Shown here piece after piece: positions 24,460 to 33,120 of a stretch of DNA of 33,248 bases. The first letter of the stretch is position 1. Every line of letters starts with the position of its first letter. This DNA is from Pirellulales bacterium (GTDB lineage Bacteria; Planctomycetota; Planctomycetia; Pirellulales; Lacipirellulaceae), in assembly GCA_020849945.1 (NCBI GenBank), contig JADZFK010000235.1, positions 1-33,248 of the forward strand, in the 5' to 3' direction. The notes below the pieces were generated by a model. It did not search any database and was not told the origin of the DNA. It was given only the letters and a program-made list of their open reading frames with translations. Made by a program: the position numbers and the translations under genes.

Positions 24460-27400
24460 ATGGCTTCTGCCAAATTAAACGAGGATCAGCAACGGGCACG
24501 CGATACCCGCGATGTTTCGGTTGCGCTCTCTGCCGGGGCCGGTTGTGGGAAGACGCACGTCTTGACGGAACGATTTCTGTCGCACCTCGATCCAACGACC
24601 GAGGGCGAATCCACCCCCGCGGCACTCCACCAGTTGATCGCCATTACGTTCACGGATGCGGCCGCCCGTGAAATGCGATCACGGATTCGCGCAGCCTGTT
24701 ACGATCGGCTCGATAACCAACAACTCGGCGACGCCGACCGGGCCGCCTGGCTGCGGCTCTTGCGAGAAATCGACTCGGCTCGTGTCAGCACGATCCACGC
24801 TTTCTGCACGGCCTTGCTCCGCACGTACGCGGCCGAGGCCGGGCTGGACCCGCGTTTCGGCGTGCTTGAACAGGGCGAGGCCGACCTGTTGCTCGAAGAA
24901 GTGTCGGACGCGGTTCTCCGCCAGAAGCTCTCGGAGCGCGATGCCGATACGCTCGACTTGGCCGCCGAGTTCGGCCGGCTATCGTCGTTGAAGGAAAACC
25001 TGGCGGTGCTCGTGGATCAGCGGCATCGCCCCGCGTTTGCGAAGTGGATGACCGCCCCTGAAACCGAACCTGCGACCGCCAAGTTACTGGTGGCCAAGTG
25101 GCACGAAGTGTACGATCGCGAGGGAGCGCGTTTCGCCGCCGAAAAAGCCGCTCAGAAAGTTCCAGTCCAAGAATTGTTACGGCTGCTCGCCCTCGCGACG
25201 CCAGCCGCCTCCAACGACAAATTCGTTGCTGCCAGGGCCGAATTATTCGAGGCGCTGACGCGATTCGCTGGCCAGCCCAATCAAATAACCAAGAACGATC
25301 TGGATTCGATCATTACAAACGCCGCTGTCAAATATATATGCACTAAGAAGGATTGGCCCTCGACCCAAGCCTACGAAGCCTATCGCGATGCTTGCAAGAA
25401 AGCTCGCGATACCCTCTCCGCCGCAATGCTCCCCACGTGGGATGATAACGGGGATGAGGTCCTCAAGTCGGCGCGAATGGGCCTCAAGCTCGTGCGGTTG
25501 GCGGGTGAAGTGGCCGCCGCATATTATGCCCGCAAGCAGCAACTGGCGAAGCTCGATTTCGACGACTTGCTTACGCTGGCTCACCGGTTGCTTGCCGATG
25601 AGAACCACGCCGAACTCCGCGATGCGCTCTCGGCCGACCTGCAACTTCTGTTGGTGGATGAGTTCCAAGACACTGATCCGCTGCAAGTCGATCTCATCCG
25701 AAGAATCTGCGGGGCCGGGTTCGACGAAGGCCGGCTGTTCTTCGTCGGCGATTTCAAACAGTCGATCTATCGCTTCCGCGGCGCCGTTCCGCCCGAGTTC
25801 CTCAAACTCCGCGCGGCCGTTCCGAAAGGCGGTCAACTTGTGCTCAAGGAGAATTACCGCAGCCAACCTGGTGTGCTTCACTTTGTAAATGCATTGTTTC
25901 ACGGTGAGTTTCCAGAATACGTTCCCCTCGTCCCTCAGCGTCAAGCGGCTAACGACCGTCCCGCCGTCGAGTTCTTGTGGAGTGTACCGCCATCAGTCGC
26001 CGCGAACGTGCAAGGAGACTGCCAGGGATCCGACGAAGCACATGTCATTCCGCTCGCAGCAGGCACAGCCGCTTCCACCATGCCACCTGCCGCCAGGTCC
26101 AAGCCCAAGAAGGAAGATTCTCGCAAGCAGGAAGCCGCCACGATTGCCCGGCGGCTCCGCCAACTGATCGACGGCGAGCATGGCGAAACCCCTATTCTCG
26201 ATCGCCCCAAAGGGAAAGGGCAGCCAGAGGTGGCGGTACCGCCGCGCGCGCCGCGGCCCGGTGATATCGCCATTCTGTTCCGTGCCTTGAGCGACGTGCG
26301 GTACTACGAAGAAGCGTTGCGGGCCGAGGGGATCGAGTATTACCTCGTGGGCGGCCATGCCTTCTATGCCCAACAGGAGGTGTTCGACGTATTGAACCTG
26401 TTGCGATCGGTCGCCAGTACGGTGGATGAAATCAGCCTTGCTGGCGCGTTGCGCAGCCCGTTCTTTGCCACGACCGATGAAACCTTGTTCTGGCTTGTGG
26501 AACACGGCAAGGGCACGACGCCTGATCTCGCAAGCAATGCGGTGCCAACGGCCGTTTCGTTTCCACTCAACGCGGGGCTTTTTGCCGAGCCGCTGCCGCC
26601 CGAACTGCCCGAAGAGGAGGCGGCCAAAGTGTTGCGTGCCGCGCAAACCTTGGGCTATTTGCGAGCGATCAAGAACGCGGTGCCCATTGCCGAGCTCCTC
26701 AATGAAGTGCTCGAGCGCACGGGCTACGATGCCGTGCTGCTCGCCGAGTTCTTGGGCGAACGCAAACTCGCCAACTTGCACAAACTCATCGAACAGGCCC
26801 GCAGTGCCGACGGTAGCCATCGCGATTTGAACGACTACATCGTGCAGCTCTCTGAATACATCCGCAACGCGCCCAAGGAGCCGCTGGCCTCCACCTGCGC
26901 CGAGTCGGCCAACGTCGTCCGACTGATGACGATCCACGCCGCGAAAGGGCTGGAGTTTCCTCTGGTCGTGGTGCCCGATCTGGATCGGGCCGGGTACCAA
27001 GACCGCCGCTCGGCCGCGCTCGATGATGATCTGGGGCCAGTCATCAAGCCGTTCAAAGATGACTCCGAACAATCAACTCTCACCGGCTTCGACCTGTTTT
27101 CTGCCCGCGAACGCGCGGCCGAACTGGAGGAACGCAAGCGGCTACTGTACGTGGCAACCACCCGGGCGGCCGACTACCTGATCCTCTCCAGCAGTCTCGA
27201 ATCGCTCGACAAACTCAACAGCGACTGGATGGAGTTCTTGGCCGACCACTTCGACCTGGATTCAGGCGATTACCGCGGCGAGTTGCCCGCGGATTACGAA
27301 CATCCTCGCGTTCGAGTTACCAAGCTTAAGGATGTTCCTCCCACAGCAAGCCGGCCTCGCGGCCCCGATCTCCTCCGCGTCCTCGAAGAAGCGAACGCCC

Positions 27401-28308
27401 TGGTTGCCGACGGTGCAAGCGAAGTGCCCCTCTCCACGCAACCCATTCCGCCAAACAACGCGGCACTACGCCAGTTTTCATATTCTTCGATTTGCAAGTA
27501 CCTGAGTCCGTCTGAAAATAAAACTCGCATTCAGCCCCCGGCTTTGATCCGCATTCAGCCCCCGGCTTTGCCGGGGGTTCAGCCATCCACGCATCATGAA
27601 TTCGCGGCGCCCCTCCGGCAAAGCCGGGAGCTGGCAGTTGAAAGTTTTGAGCGCAACGAACCCGCGGTGGAACCTCGCTCATTGGGAAACCTGGTTCACG
27701 ATGTTTTGGCTCGCCTCGATTTCGCTTCGCCACAAGTTGCGGAAGAGGCTTCCGATTGGTGCCGACGGTTGGCAACCAACCACGCGCCGTTGCAGGGCGA
27801 AGAAGCCGCTCGGCTGGCAGCCGAAATGGTAACTCGCTTCGCCGCGTCTGCACGCGCGCGCCAGTTGGCGGCCGCCCATACGATTCATCGCGAGATCGAG
27901 TTCCTGCTTCCGTTCGGCCGCGGGGCCGCCAACGCCGAGCCGCCACGCGAGTACCCGTTCATTCGGGGTTACATCGACTGCCTGTATCAAGATCCGTCTG
28001 GTTTGTGGCGAATCCTCGACTACAAAACCAACTACGTTGCAGCGGCCGATGCAGCGGGCATCGAGTCGGTGGCGAGCCGGTATCGGCTGCAGCTTGAACT
28101 ATACGCCCTGGCCGCCGAACAGGCCTTGGGCACTTCGCCCGCCGAGGTCGTGCTCGTGCTCCTCAGCCCGGGCATCGAACGTGTGATTGGTTGGAACGAG
28201 TCGGCCCGGCAACAAGCTCAAAAAGAACTGGCCGCCGCCCTCTACACCGCACGTAATACAGCGCACAATGATACGGAGGACATGGAAATCGAGTGGGGAG
28301 AAGAGTAG
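24460..28308 (+). CDS. addA: ATP-dependent helicase/nuclease subunit A (AddA/RecB-like)
   Basis: A 1282-aa UvrD-type helicase fused to a nuclease, the motor subunit of AddAB. Motifs in order: LNEDQQRARD (Q motif), SAGAGCGKT Walker A (24-32), AITFTDAAAREMRSRI, STIHAFC, LLLVDEFQDTDPLQ Walker B (about 402), FVGDFKQSIYRFRGA, VRLMTIHAAKGLEFPLVVV and RLLYVATTRAADYL. The C-terminal nuclease has IRGYIDCLY, RILDYKTNYV and LQLELYALA. I start at the ATG at 24460; the frame opens 23 codons earlier at a TTG inside the hairpin, which is not protein-like. Residues about 1023-1063 are encoded by a REP-like element inserted in frame, in the linker before the nuclease domain. cca follows. Confidence 0.93.
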   Translation: MASAKLNEDQQRARDTRDVSVALSAGAGCGKTHVLTERFLSHLDPTTEGESTPAALHQLIAITFTDAAAREMRSRIRAACYDRLDNQQLGDADRAAWLRLLREIDSARVSTIHAFCTALLRTYAAEAGLDPRFGVLEQGEADLLLEEVSDAVLRQKLSERDADTLDLAAEFGRLSSLKENLAVLVDQRHRPAFAKWMTAPETEPATAKLLVAKWHEVYDREGARFAAEKAAQKVPVQELLRLLALATPAASNDKFVAARAELFEALTRFAGQPNQITKNDLDSIITNAAVKYICTKKDWPSTQAYEAYRDACKKARDTLSAAMLPTWDDNGDEVLKSARMGLKLVRLAGEVAAAYYARKQQLAKLDFDDLLTLAHRLLADENHAELRDALSADLQLLLVDEFQDTDPLQVDLIRRICGAGFDEGRLFFVGDFKQSIYRFRGAVPPEFLKLRAAVPKGGQLVLKENYRSQPGVLHFVNALFHGEFPEYVPLVPQRQAANDRPAVEFLWSVPPSVAANVQGDCQGSDEAHVIPLAAGTAASTMPPAARSKPKKEDSRKQEAATIARRLRQLIDGEHGETPILDRPKGKGQPEVAVPPRAPRPGDIAILFRALSDVRYYEEALRAEGIEYYLVGGHAFYAQQEVFDVLNLLRSVASTVDEISLAGALRSPFFATTDETLFWLVEHGKGTTPDLASNAVPTAVSFPLNAGLFAEPLPPELPEEEAAKVLRAAQTLGYLRAIKNAVPIAELLNEVLERTGYDAVLLAEFLGERKLANLHKLIEQARSADGSHRDLNDYIVQLSEYIRNAPKEPLASTCAESANVVRLMTIHAAKGLEFPLVVVPDLDRAGYQDRRSAALDDDLGPVIKPFKDDSEQSTLTGFDLFSARERAAELEERKRLLYVATTRAADYLILSSSLESLDKLNSDWMEFLADHFDLDSGDYRGELPADYEHPRVRVTKLKDVPPTASRPRGPDLLRVLEEANALVADGASEVPLSTQPIPPNNAALRQFSYSSICKYLSPSENKTRIQPPALIRIQPPALPGVQPSTHHEFAAPLRQSRELAVESFERNEPAVEPRSLGNLVHDVLARLDFASPQVAEEASDWCRRLATNHAPLQGEEAARLAAEMVTRFAASARARQLAAAHTIHREIEFLLPFGRGAANAEPPREYPFIRGYIDCLYQDPSGLWRILDYKTNYVAAADAAGIESVASRYRLQLELYALAAEQALGTSPAEVVLVLLSPGIERVIGWNESARQQAQKELAAALYTARNTAHNDTEDMEIEWGEE
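27526..27640 (+). repeat. REP-like element inside the addA reading frame
   Basis: CGCATTCAGCCCCCGGCTTTG occurs twice in the form of a 24-bp direct repeat (27526 and 27550). The second copy continues as a hairpin (CCCCCGG/CCGGGGG), then ATTCGCGGCG and a second hairpin (CTCCGGC/GCCGGGAG). It aligns with 20554-20638. It translates in frame as RIQPPALIRIQPPALPGVQP and onward, with no stop. Confidence 0.8.
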
Positions 28309-28447
28309 GAGCTTGTGGAAGACGCTGTGAATCGAGTTTGCGCAGGAAGTGGGGGCGGAAGGAATAGCAGCCGCCGGCGGAAGCTGGCGGCTCGTTGAAA
28401 CGGTTCGTTCTTCCCATCGACGACATCCCCTCATCATATTGGCACGT

Positions 28448-29695
28448 ATGCCCGACGCCGCATCACAACGTGAATTCGCATTGCAGATCGCCAAGCAACT
28501 GCGCGGGGCGGGCTACGAAGCCGTTTGGGCTGGCGGTTGCGTGCGCGACCGGTTGCTTGGCTACGTGCCGAAGGACTACGACGTGGCCACCAACGCTACG
28601 CCGGAACAAATCCGCGATCTCTTCGGGCGGCGACGCACGCTGCCCATCGGCATGGCCTTCGGCGTCGTCAGCGTTTTGGGGCCACGCGCGGCCGGGCAAA
28701 TTGATGTCGCCACGTTCCGCACCGACGCCACGTACAGCGACGGCCGACACCCCGATCACGTCACCTTCACCAACGCCGAGCACGACGCCCAACGGCGCGA
28801 CTTCACCATCAACGGTCTCTTCTACGATCCAATCGCCAACGAAGTGATTGATTACGTGGGCGGCCAGGGCGACTTGGCCCGCCGCATCGTTCGGGCGATC
28901 GGCGATCCGCGGCTGCGACTGGCGGAGGATAAGCTGCGGATGCTGCGGGCGGTCCGCTTCGCCGCCACGTTCGAGTTCGCCATCGAGCCGGTCACGCTTG
29001 CCACGATTCAGGAGATGGCGCCCGACATTCTCACGGTCAGCGCCGAACGCATTGGCATGGAACTCCGCCGGATGCTTGTTGATCGCCATCGGGCAACCGC
29101 GATTGCGCTACTCCGCGAATCGAAGTTGCTGCCCCATGTGCTGCCCGAGGTGGCGCAACTTTCTGAATCCGCATTTCTTGAAACTGCGAGAATCCTTCAC
29201 GCACTCGATTCGCCGACACTTTCCACAGCGTTAGCGGCATTGCTTTGCCAACCGCCGACGCCCGATGCACACCTTGCCGGCACGCTCGGCCGACGGCTCA
29301 AATACACCAACAAAGAGATCGAACGTACCGCGTGGCTGCTCGCGCACCTGCCAACGGTAGCCGACGCCCCCACGCTGCCTTGGCCACGCGTGCAGCGAAT
29401 CTTGATCCATGATGGCGCTGCAGAGATTCTCGCGCTGCATGGTGCCATCGCGGGTTCGAACGATCGGGCATTGGCCTTTTGCCGCGAACGGCTCTCGTGG
29501 CCCGTTGACAAGCTGAACCCCGCGCCGCTCGTGGACGGAGCGGACCTCATCGGACACGGCCTGAAGCCCGGCCCCGTGTTTTCCAATTTGCTTGAACAAG
29601 TCCGCGATGCCCAGTTGAACGGCGAAATCCACGCGACTGCCGAGGCACTCGCACTCGTCGACCGTTTGCGCGCGGCCCCGAACACGCTACGATAG
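28448..29695 (+). CDS. cca: CCA-adding enzyme / poly(A) polymerase-type tRNA nucleotidyltransferase
   Basis: A 415-aa class II nucleotidyltransferase. These enzymes build or repair the CCA end of tRNA, or add A tails to RNA; the sequence does not separate the two cleanly. WAGGCVRDRLLG (28-38) and DYDVAT with Asp43 and Asp45 form the catalytic site. RRDFTINGLFYDP and DPRLRLAEDKLRMLRAVRFA are the neck motifs of the family. No HD domain is evident, and the C-terminal RNA-binding part is diverged. I start at the ATG at 28448. The open frame extends 33 codons higher but includes a palindromic repeat (CCGCCGGCGGAAGCTGGCGG, about 28372-28391). It is on the same strand as addA, 139 bp after it. Confidence 0.9.
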   Translation: MPDAASQREFALQIAKQLRGAGYEAVWAGGCVRDRLLGYVPKDYDVATNATPEQIRDLFGRRRTLPIGMAFGVVSVLGPRAAGQIDVATFRTDATYSDGRHPDHVTFTNAEHDAQRRDFTINGLFYDPIANEVIDYVGGQGDLARRIVRAIGDPRLRLAEDKLRMLRAVRFAATFEFAIEPVTLATIQEMAPDILTVSAERIGMELRRMLVDRHRATAIALLRESKLLPHVLPEVAQLSESAFLETARILHALDSPTLSTALAALLCQPPTPDAHLAGTLGRRLKYTNKEIERTAWLLAHLPTVADAPTLPWPRVQRILIHDGAAEILALHGAIAGSNDRALAFCRERLSWPVDKLNPAPLVDGADLIGHGLKPGPVFSNLLEQVRDAQLNGEIHATAEALALVDRLRAAPNTLR

Positions 29696-29762
29696 AGAGT
29701 ATTCAAAACGCGTTGTGTTTGCGGGTTCTCAATGTTCGTTCTAATCTTGGGAGGGCGGGATC

Positions 29763-30314
29763 ATGATCGATCCGATTTTCCTGCTGGGCCAGCAATCGAC
29801 CATGCCGCAGGTCGATGGCTGGTACTTCGTGCAACTGCTCTCGCGGATGGGCCACATCATCGGCGCGATCATCTTGGTAGGCGGCTTGTTCTACATGCGG
29901 ACGATCGTCGCGGCCACGGCTGGCAGTTCGGCCGACCAGCTCTTCGGCGCCCCTAGGGCGAAGTGGGCCAAGTGGGTCGGCATCGCGACCGCCCTGCTGC
30001 TCGCCACCGGCCTGATTAATTACGTGATGATGATCAAGCAACACGAACGGCTGGCGTCGTCGTACCACATGATCGCCGGCCTCAAGATGTTGGCCAGCCT
30101 GGTCGCCTTCTTGCTAGCCGCGCTCCTGGCGGGTCGCAGTTCGCTGGCCGACCTCATGCGTGCCCGCTGGCCGAAGTGGATCACCGTTGTTCTCGTCGTG
30201 GCACTGATTCCCGTCCTGATGGGCAGCGTACTGCGAACCTACCCGCGCACTCGAAAAGTGGAACCGACCTCGGCACCCGTCCTTATGGCCCCCACAAACC
30301 ACGCCGTGCGATAG
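29763..30314 (+). CDS. Four-helix integral membrane protein, CopD-like in outline
   Basis: A 183-aa protein with four predicted membrane helices at about 24-45 (LSRMGHIIGAIILVGGLFYM), 73-90 (VGIATALLLATGLINYVMM), 103-122 and 139-157. Short charged loops and a hydrophilic tail follow. His31 in the first helix and His101 just ahead of the third could bind a metal or haem. The overall layout recalls CopD/DUF-type membrane proteins, but I do not recognise a specific family. The start is supported by a strong GGGAGGGCGGG ribosome binding site ending 3 nt before the ATG, unusual for this window. It begins 67 bp after cca and may share its transcript. Confidence 0.75.
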   Translation: MIDPIFLLGQQSTMPQVDGWYFVQLLSRMGHIIGAIILVGGLFYMRTIVAATAGSSADQLFGAPRAKWAKWVGIATALLLATGLINYVMMIKQHERLASSYHMIAGLKMLASLVAFLLAALLAGRSSLADLMRARWPKWITVVLVVALIPVLMGSVLRTYPRTRKVEPTSAPVLMAPTNHAVR

Positions 30315-30382
30315 CCAACTAGCTGATGAAATCGGAAGTCCGCAATTCACCCTCAACCGCCCGTGCTCCGGGCTAAGAATCC

Positions 30383-30553
30383 ATGGACAAAAAAGCTCAG
30401 AAGAGAGTCGAACTGCTTCGCAAGAAGGTCAACGACCTGCAACAAAGGCTGGCCGGCGCTCGTAAACAAATGGATGATGAAGACGAAGTCCGCCAGTTCG
30501 AGGCCGAGATCGCCGCGGCCAAGGCGGAGATCGAAAAACTCAAAGCCAGCTAG
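30383..30553 (+). CDS. Small 56-aa coiled-coil protein
   Basis: The ATG at 30383 opens a 57-codon frame ending in TAG. The product is highly charged: MDKKAQKRVELLRKKVNDLQ begins it, and AAAKAEIEKLKAS ends it. It is almost entirely predicted helix with Leu, Ile, Val and Phe at heptad-like spacing (L11, V16, L19, L23, then V36, F39, I43, I50, L53) and an acidic break MDDEDE at about 30-35. So it probably forms a short coiled coil or helical hairpin. It begins 69 bp after the membrane protein gene. Codon use looks like that of the neighbours, and a longer frame overlapping it has no protein-like composition. Function unknown. Confidence 0.7.
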   Translation: MDKKAQKRVELLRKKVNDLQQRLAGARKQMDDEDEVRQFEAEIAAAKAEIEKLKAS

Positions 30554-30576
30554 CCCGACAGCGCGATGTCTTGTTC

Positions 30577-30680
30577 GCCACAACGCCACAACGCCACAAC
30601 GCCACAACGGACACGACGGACACGACGTGCGGAAGAAGAAACGACAGGCTAACACGATCGGCAGCGTAGACCGGATCAAG
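30577..30680. repeat. Octamer tandem array joined to a cassette-end-like repeat
   Basis: CGCCACAA is repeated four times, followed by CGGACACGACGGACACGACG and GGAAGAAGAAA. From about 30608 it aligns with 18391-18445 for about 70 bp, including the GGCAG...ACCGG...TCAAG tail. Confidence 0.6.
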
Positions 30681-30694
30681 CCGGTCGAGGTATC

Positions 30695-30743
30695 GTGGCA
30701 CGAACTTTAGTCCGTGATCGGTACGGACTGAAGTCCGTACCAC
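30695..30743. repeat. Paired palindromes, 'ACGGACT-AGTCCGT' family, second site
   Basis: GTGGCACGAACTTTAGTCCG with its TG extension (30695-30716) and GTACGGACTGAAGTCCGTAC (30721-30740, perfect 9-bp stem) repeat the arrangement at 10721-10788 with a shorter spacer. Confidence 0.6.
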
Positions 30744-30746
30744 GCA

Positions 30747-30905
30747 TTCACCACAGAGCATACGGAGACACAGAAAAGCAGATCGGTCATTGCAAATTGG
30801 TCATTTGTCATTGGCCATTTCAGAAATAACCCATTTCAAATGACCCATTTCAAACGGCACATATCAAATGGCAAATTAACTCTTCCTCCGTGGCTCTGTG
30901 GTGCA
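30747..30905. repeat. Palindromic intergenic element, 'CACGGAG' type, second full copy
   Basis: The left arm is TTCACCACAGAGCATACGGA, and the right arm CTTCCTCCGTGGCTCTGTGG is its approximate complement. The AT-richer interior shares GGTCATTGCAA and GGTCATTTGTCATT with the reverse of 10401-10540. It ends about 40 bp before the start of the beta-propeller gene. Confidence 0.6.
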
Positions 30906-30946
30906 GAGCCTGGCCTTGCCGCCGGCGGCTATCGCAGGGGAGGTGG

Positions 30947-31936
30947 ATGTTCCCCGAAATGCGTTATCCACGAATCGTACTGAATTACATTACCGCGCGA
31001 CGCATTTCGCTGTCGTTCGGGAGTGCCGTGTTCTTGCTTGTCGCTGCGTTGCTCTCTGGTTCGCGTGCGGAAGAGCAGCCCTGCGAAATCTGGACGATTC
31101 GTCCCGATGGTTCGGGCCTCAAGCGACTTCTGGGCACAACCGGCTACACGTGTGGTTCGCCCGAGTGGTCGCCCGATGGCCAGTGGGTGGCCTACGATAC
31201 GTGGCGCGTGGGGCAAACGTTGCACGATGCCCAGATCGTCGTTGTCCGGGCCAATGGCACCGACGCCCGCACCCTGGGCCTTGGGGCCATGCCTAGTTGG
31301 TCGCCCGATGGCAATCTCCTCGTCTTCCACACCTACGGCATCAACCAAAATGAACTGGGCCAAACCGATACCGACCACATCGTCGTGATGAACGCCGATG
31401 GCACGGGCCGCGAAGTGATTCTCGATCACTGGGGAAGTCCCCGGTGGTCGCCACGCGGCGATCGGATCGTATCGCTTCTCAACGGCAACATCGCGCTGTA
31501 CGACCTGGCCACCGGCAAGGAGCATGTGGTTTTGCCCCACGCGTATTCCATCCATTGGGGCCTCGGCGTTTCGCGCGATGGAAGGCACATTGCCTTTTGC
31601 GGGTCCGATTCGGGGATGTACCTGGCTGCGCTCGACGAACTCAAGATGCAGGCAACAGTTCGCACGATCGTTGCCGAGGGCCGCTGCGACTACCCTTCGT
31701 TTTCGCCCGATGGCCAGCGGCTCGTGTTCGCCTATCGGGCAACGGAGAAGTCGCCGCTGCGGCTTCATCTTATCGACCTTTCGCCGGGTGCTAAGCCAAG
31801 TTTGATACCTGGCCAAGAACCACTGCAAGGCGGCTGGGGGCCTCACTGGTCTTCCGACGGGGAAACTATCGTCTTTACTGGCCCCGCCAAGAAGGATGCC
31901 GATCCTCCGCCAGCGAACCCTCACTCCGGCCGTTGA
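30947..31936 (+). CDS. Exported TolB-like beta-propeller protein (PD40 repeats)
   Basis: A 329-aa protein. Residues about 18-41 (RRISLSFGSAVFLLVAALLSGSRA) form a signal peptide or signal anchor, so the body is outside the cytoplasm. The mature part consists of WD40-like PD40 blades. PEWSPDGQWVAY, PSWSPDGNLLVF, PRWSPRGDRIV, PSFSPDGQRLVFAY and PHWSSDGETIVF each close a blade, and segments such as IRPDGSGLKRL lie between blades. About six blades fit the length. Such domains bind proteins or ligands, and no catalytic motif is seen. The ATG at 30947 has GGGGAGG three bases upstream; the ATG at 30959 is the alternative. The stop overlaps a possible TTG start of the LRR gene, suggesting translational coupling. 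Confidence 0.85.
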   Translation: MFPEMRYPRIVLNYITARRISLSFGSAVFLLVAALLSGSRAEEQPCEIWTIRPDGSGLKRLLGTTGYTCGSPEWSPDGQWVAYDTWRVGQTLHDAQIVVVRANGTDARTLGLGAMPSWSPDGNLLVFHTYGINQNELGQTDTDHIVVMNADGTGREVILDHWGSPRWSPRGDRIVSLLNGNIALYDLATGKEHVVLPHAYSIHWGLGVSRDGRHIAFCGSDSGMYLAALDELKMQATVRTIVAEGRCDYPSFSPDGQRLVFAYRATEKSPLRLHLIDLSPGAKPSLIPGQEPLQGGWGPHWSSDGETIVFTGPAKKDADPPPANPHSGR

Positions 31937-31947
31937 GCCTTCTAACG

Positions 31948-32628
31948 ATGCCACGCTTCCACATCAATCGCTGGACACGCTTTAGCCTGCGAACGTTGTT
32001 CGCGTTGATGACGTTGGTTTGTATCGTCGTCGGGCTGTGGAGTGTTTACGTCAATCCGTTCCGAATGCAATTGCAAGCGTTGGCCTCGGTTCAGCATTTG
32101 CAAGGCAATGCAACCACCACCGCGGCTACAGGCCCCGGTTGGCAACGCTGGCTCGTCGTCACCATGCTTGGCGACGAAGGCTACGCTCGCGTTACTTCGG
32201 TCGATCTTCGCGGCTGCAAGGTGGATGATCAATCGCTCGGGTCGCTGGCGGGACTACGATACGTGGAAGTTCTCCAGCTGGATCGGACATTGATTACCGA
32301 CGATGGACTTTCCGCCTTTCTCTCCATGCCCCATCTGCGGGAACTCCATTTGCGATACACCCCGATCACCGACCGCGCCGCCCCATTGTTGGCGCAATTG
32401 CAAAACCTAAAGTCGGTGCATCTCACCGGAACGAAGCTTACCGACCTCGCCGTCAAGGATCTTTCCAAACTGCGGAACCTGGAAACTCTGTTCATTCGAT
32501 GGACCAGGATCACCGACCCGGCCGCCGCCCAGCTAGCCGCCAACCTGCCGGATTGCGCCGTCTATCACCACTCGCTCAGCCAACCAACTTCTGCGAATCC
32601 AACGACCCCCTCGACACGGACAAGGTGA
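31948..32628 (+). CDS. Membrane-anchored leucine-rich-repeat protein
   Basis: A 226-aa protein. A basic N-terminus with RWTRFSLRTLFALM leads into a single transmembrane helix (about 15-35), an arrangement typical of planctomycete LRR proteins. After a linker come about five leucine-rich repeats of 23-24 residues (about 80-205): VTSVDLRGCKVDD, VEVLQLDRTLITDDGL, LRELHLRYTPITD, LKSVHLTGTKLTD and LETLFIRWTRITD. The repeats are of the RI-like or bacterial type, and the C-terminal 20 residues are Pro/Thr-rich. It most likely presents a protein-binding surface outside the membrane. I chose the ATG at 31948, 11 nt after the preceding stop; a TTG at 31933 overlapping that stop is possible. Paired with the propeller gene. 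Confidence 0.85.
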   Translation: MPRFHINRWTRFSLRTLFALMTLVCIVVGLWSVYVNPFRMQLQALASVQHLQGNATTTAATGPGWQRWLVVTMLGDEGYARVTSVDLRGCKVDDQSLGSLAGLRYVEVLQLDRTLITDDGLSAFLSMPHLRELHLRYTPITDRAAPLLAQLQNLKSVHLTGTKLTDLAVKDLSKLRNLETLFIRWTRITDPAAAQLAANLPDCAVYHHSLSQPTSANPTTPSTRTR

Positions 32629-33120
32629 CGGGTAGGAATCGTGGCCTGCATGAGAAAGTTCATTGGCATCCTGAATCTGCTGATCAAGACAGACCCATTG
32701 TGGGAGAACACAATGAGCGTCTGAACGGTCGCCCATCCAAACGCTCTCGACACGTCTTTGACGCACCATCGACTCGATTATCCCTTGCAAGGTTGTGTCC
32801 CCACAAAGCCTTGCTTCGTTTCATCGAGCACGTGCAGTATACATCGCTAGAAAATCGTTCCGCAACCGCGCCACCACACCGCCTTGAACACCATCGCCAT
32901 GCCTAAACAAATCCAACATCCCTGTCGCGAACAAAAGGTATTTCAATATGTTTTGAAATCACCTATTGACCAAACTGAAGACCATCGCTGATACCCTTTC
33001 CGCGCCCCTGGGTCGGGTCGCGGTTCTAGCGAGGCCGAGTGCCTGGCAATCTTCGAACCCTCCCCCAACCTCTCCCTAAAAGGGAGGGGAATTCTGATAC
33101 AACGGCATGAGAGGGTCGAG
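32629..33120. other. Gene-free region after the LRR gene
   Basis: I find no convincing gene on either strand; the short frames here lack protein-like composition. A hairpin at about 33069-33089 (CTCCCT/AGGGAG around AAA, with flanking pairs) is of a kind common in bacterial intergenic repeats. The sequence at about 32930-32980 is AT-rich without a clear promoter. Confidence 0.5.

Larger units (their letters stand above)
30554..30946. other. Repeat-filled gap upstream of the beta-propeller gene
   Basis: No gene is visible. It carries, in order, a tandem octamer array (about 30577-30610), a cassette-end-like repeat (to about 30680), paired palindromes (30695-30743) and a fold-back element (30747-30905). 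Any promoter for the following gene must lie within or between these. Confidence 0.65.

Noticed and set aside
25993-27072. 359-codon minus-strand frame over addA
   Set aside because: Antisense to the conserved helicase motifs; no recognisable domain.
30577-30610. Octamer array as a CRISPR
   Set aside because: Units are 8 bp with no spacers, and no cas gene is present.
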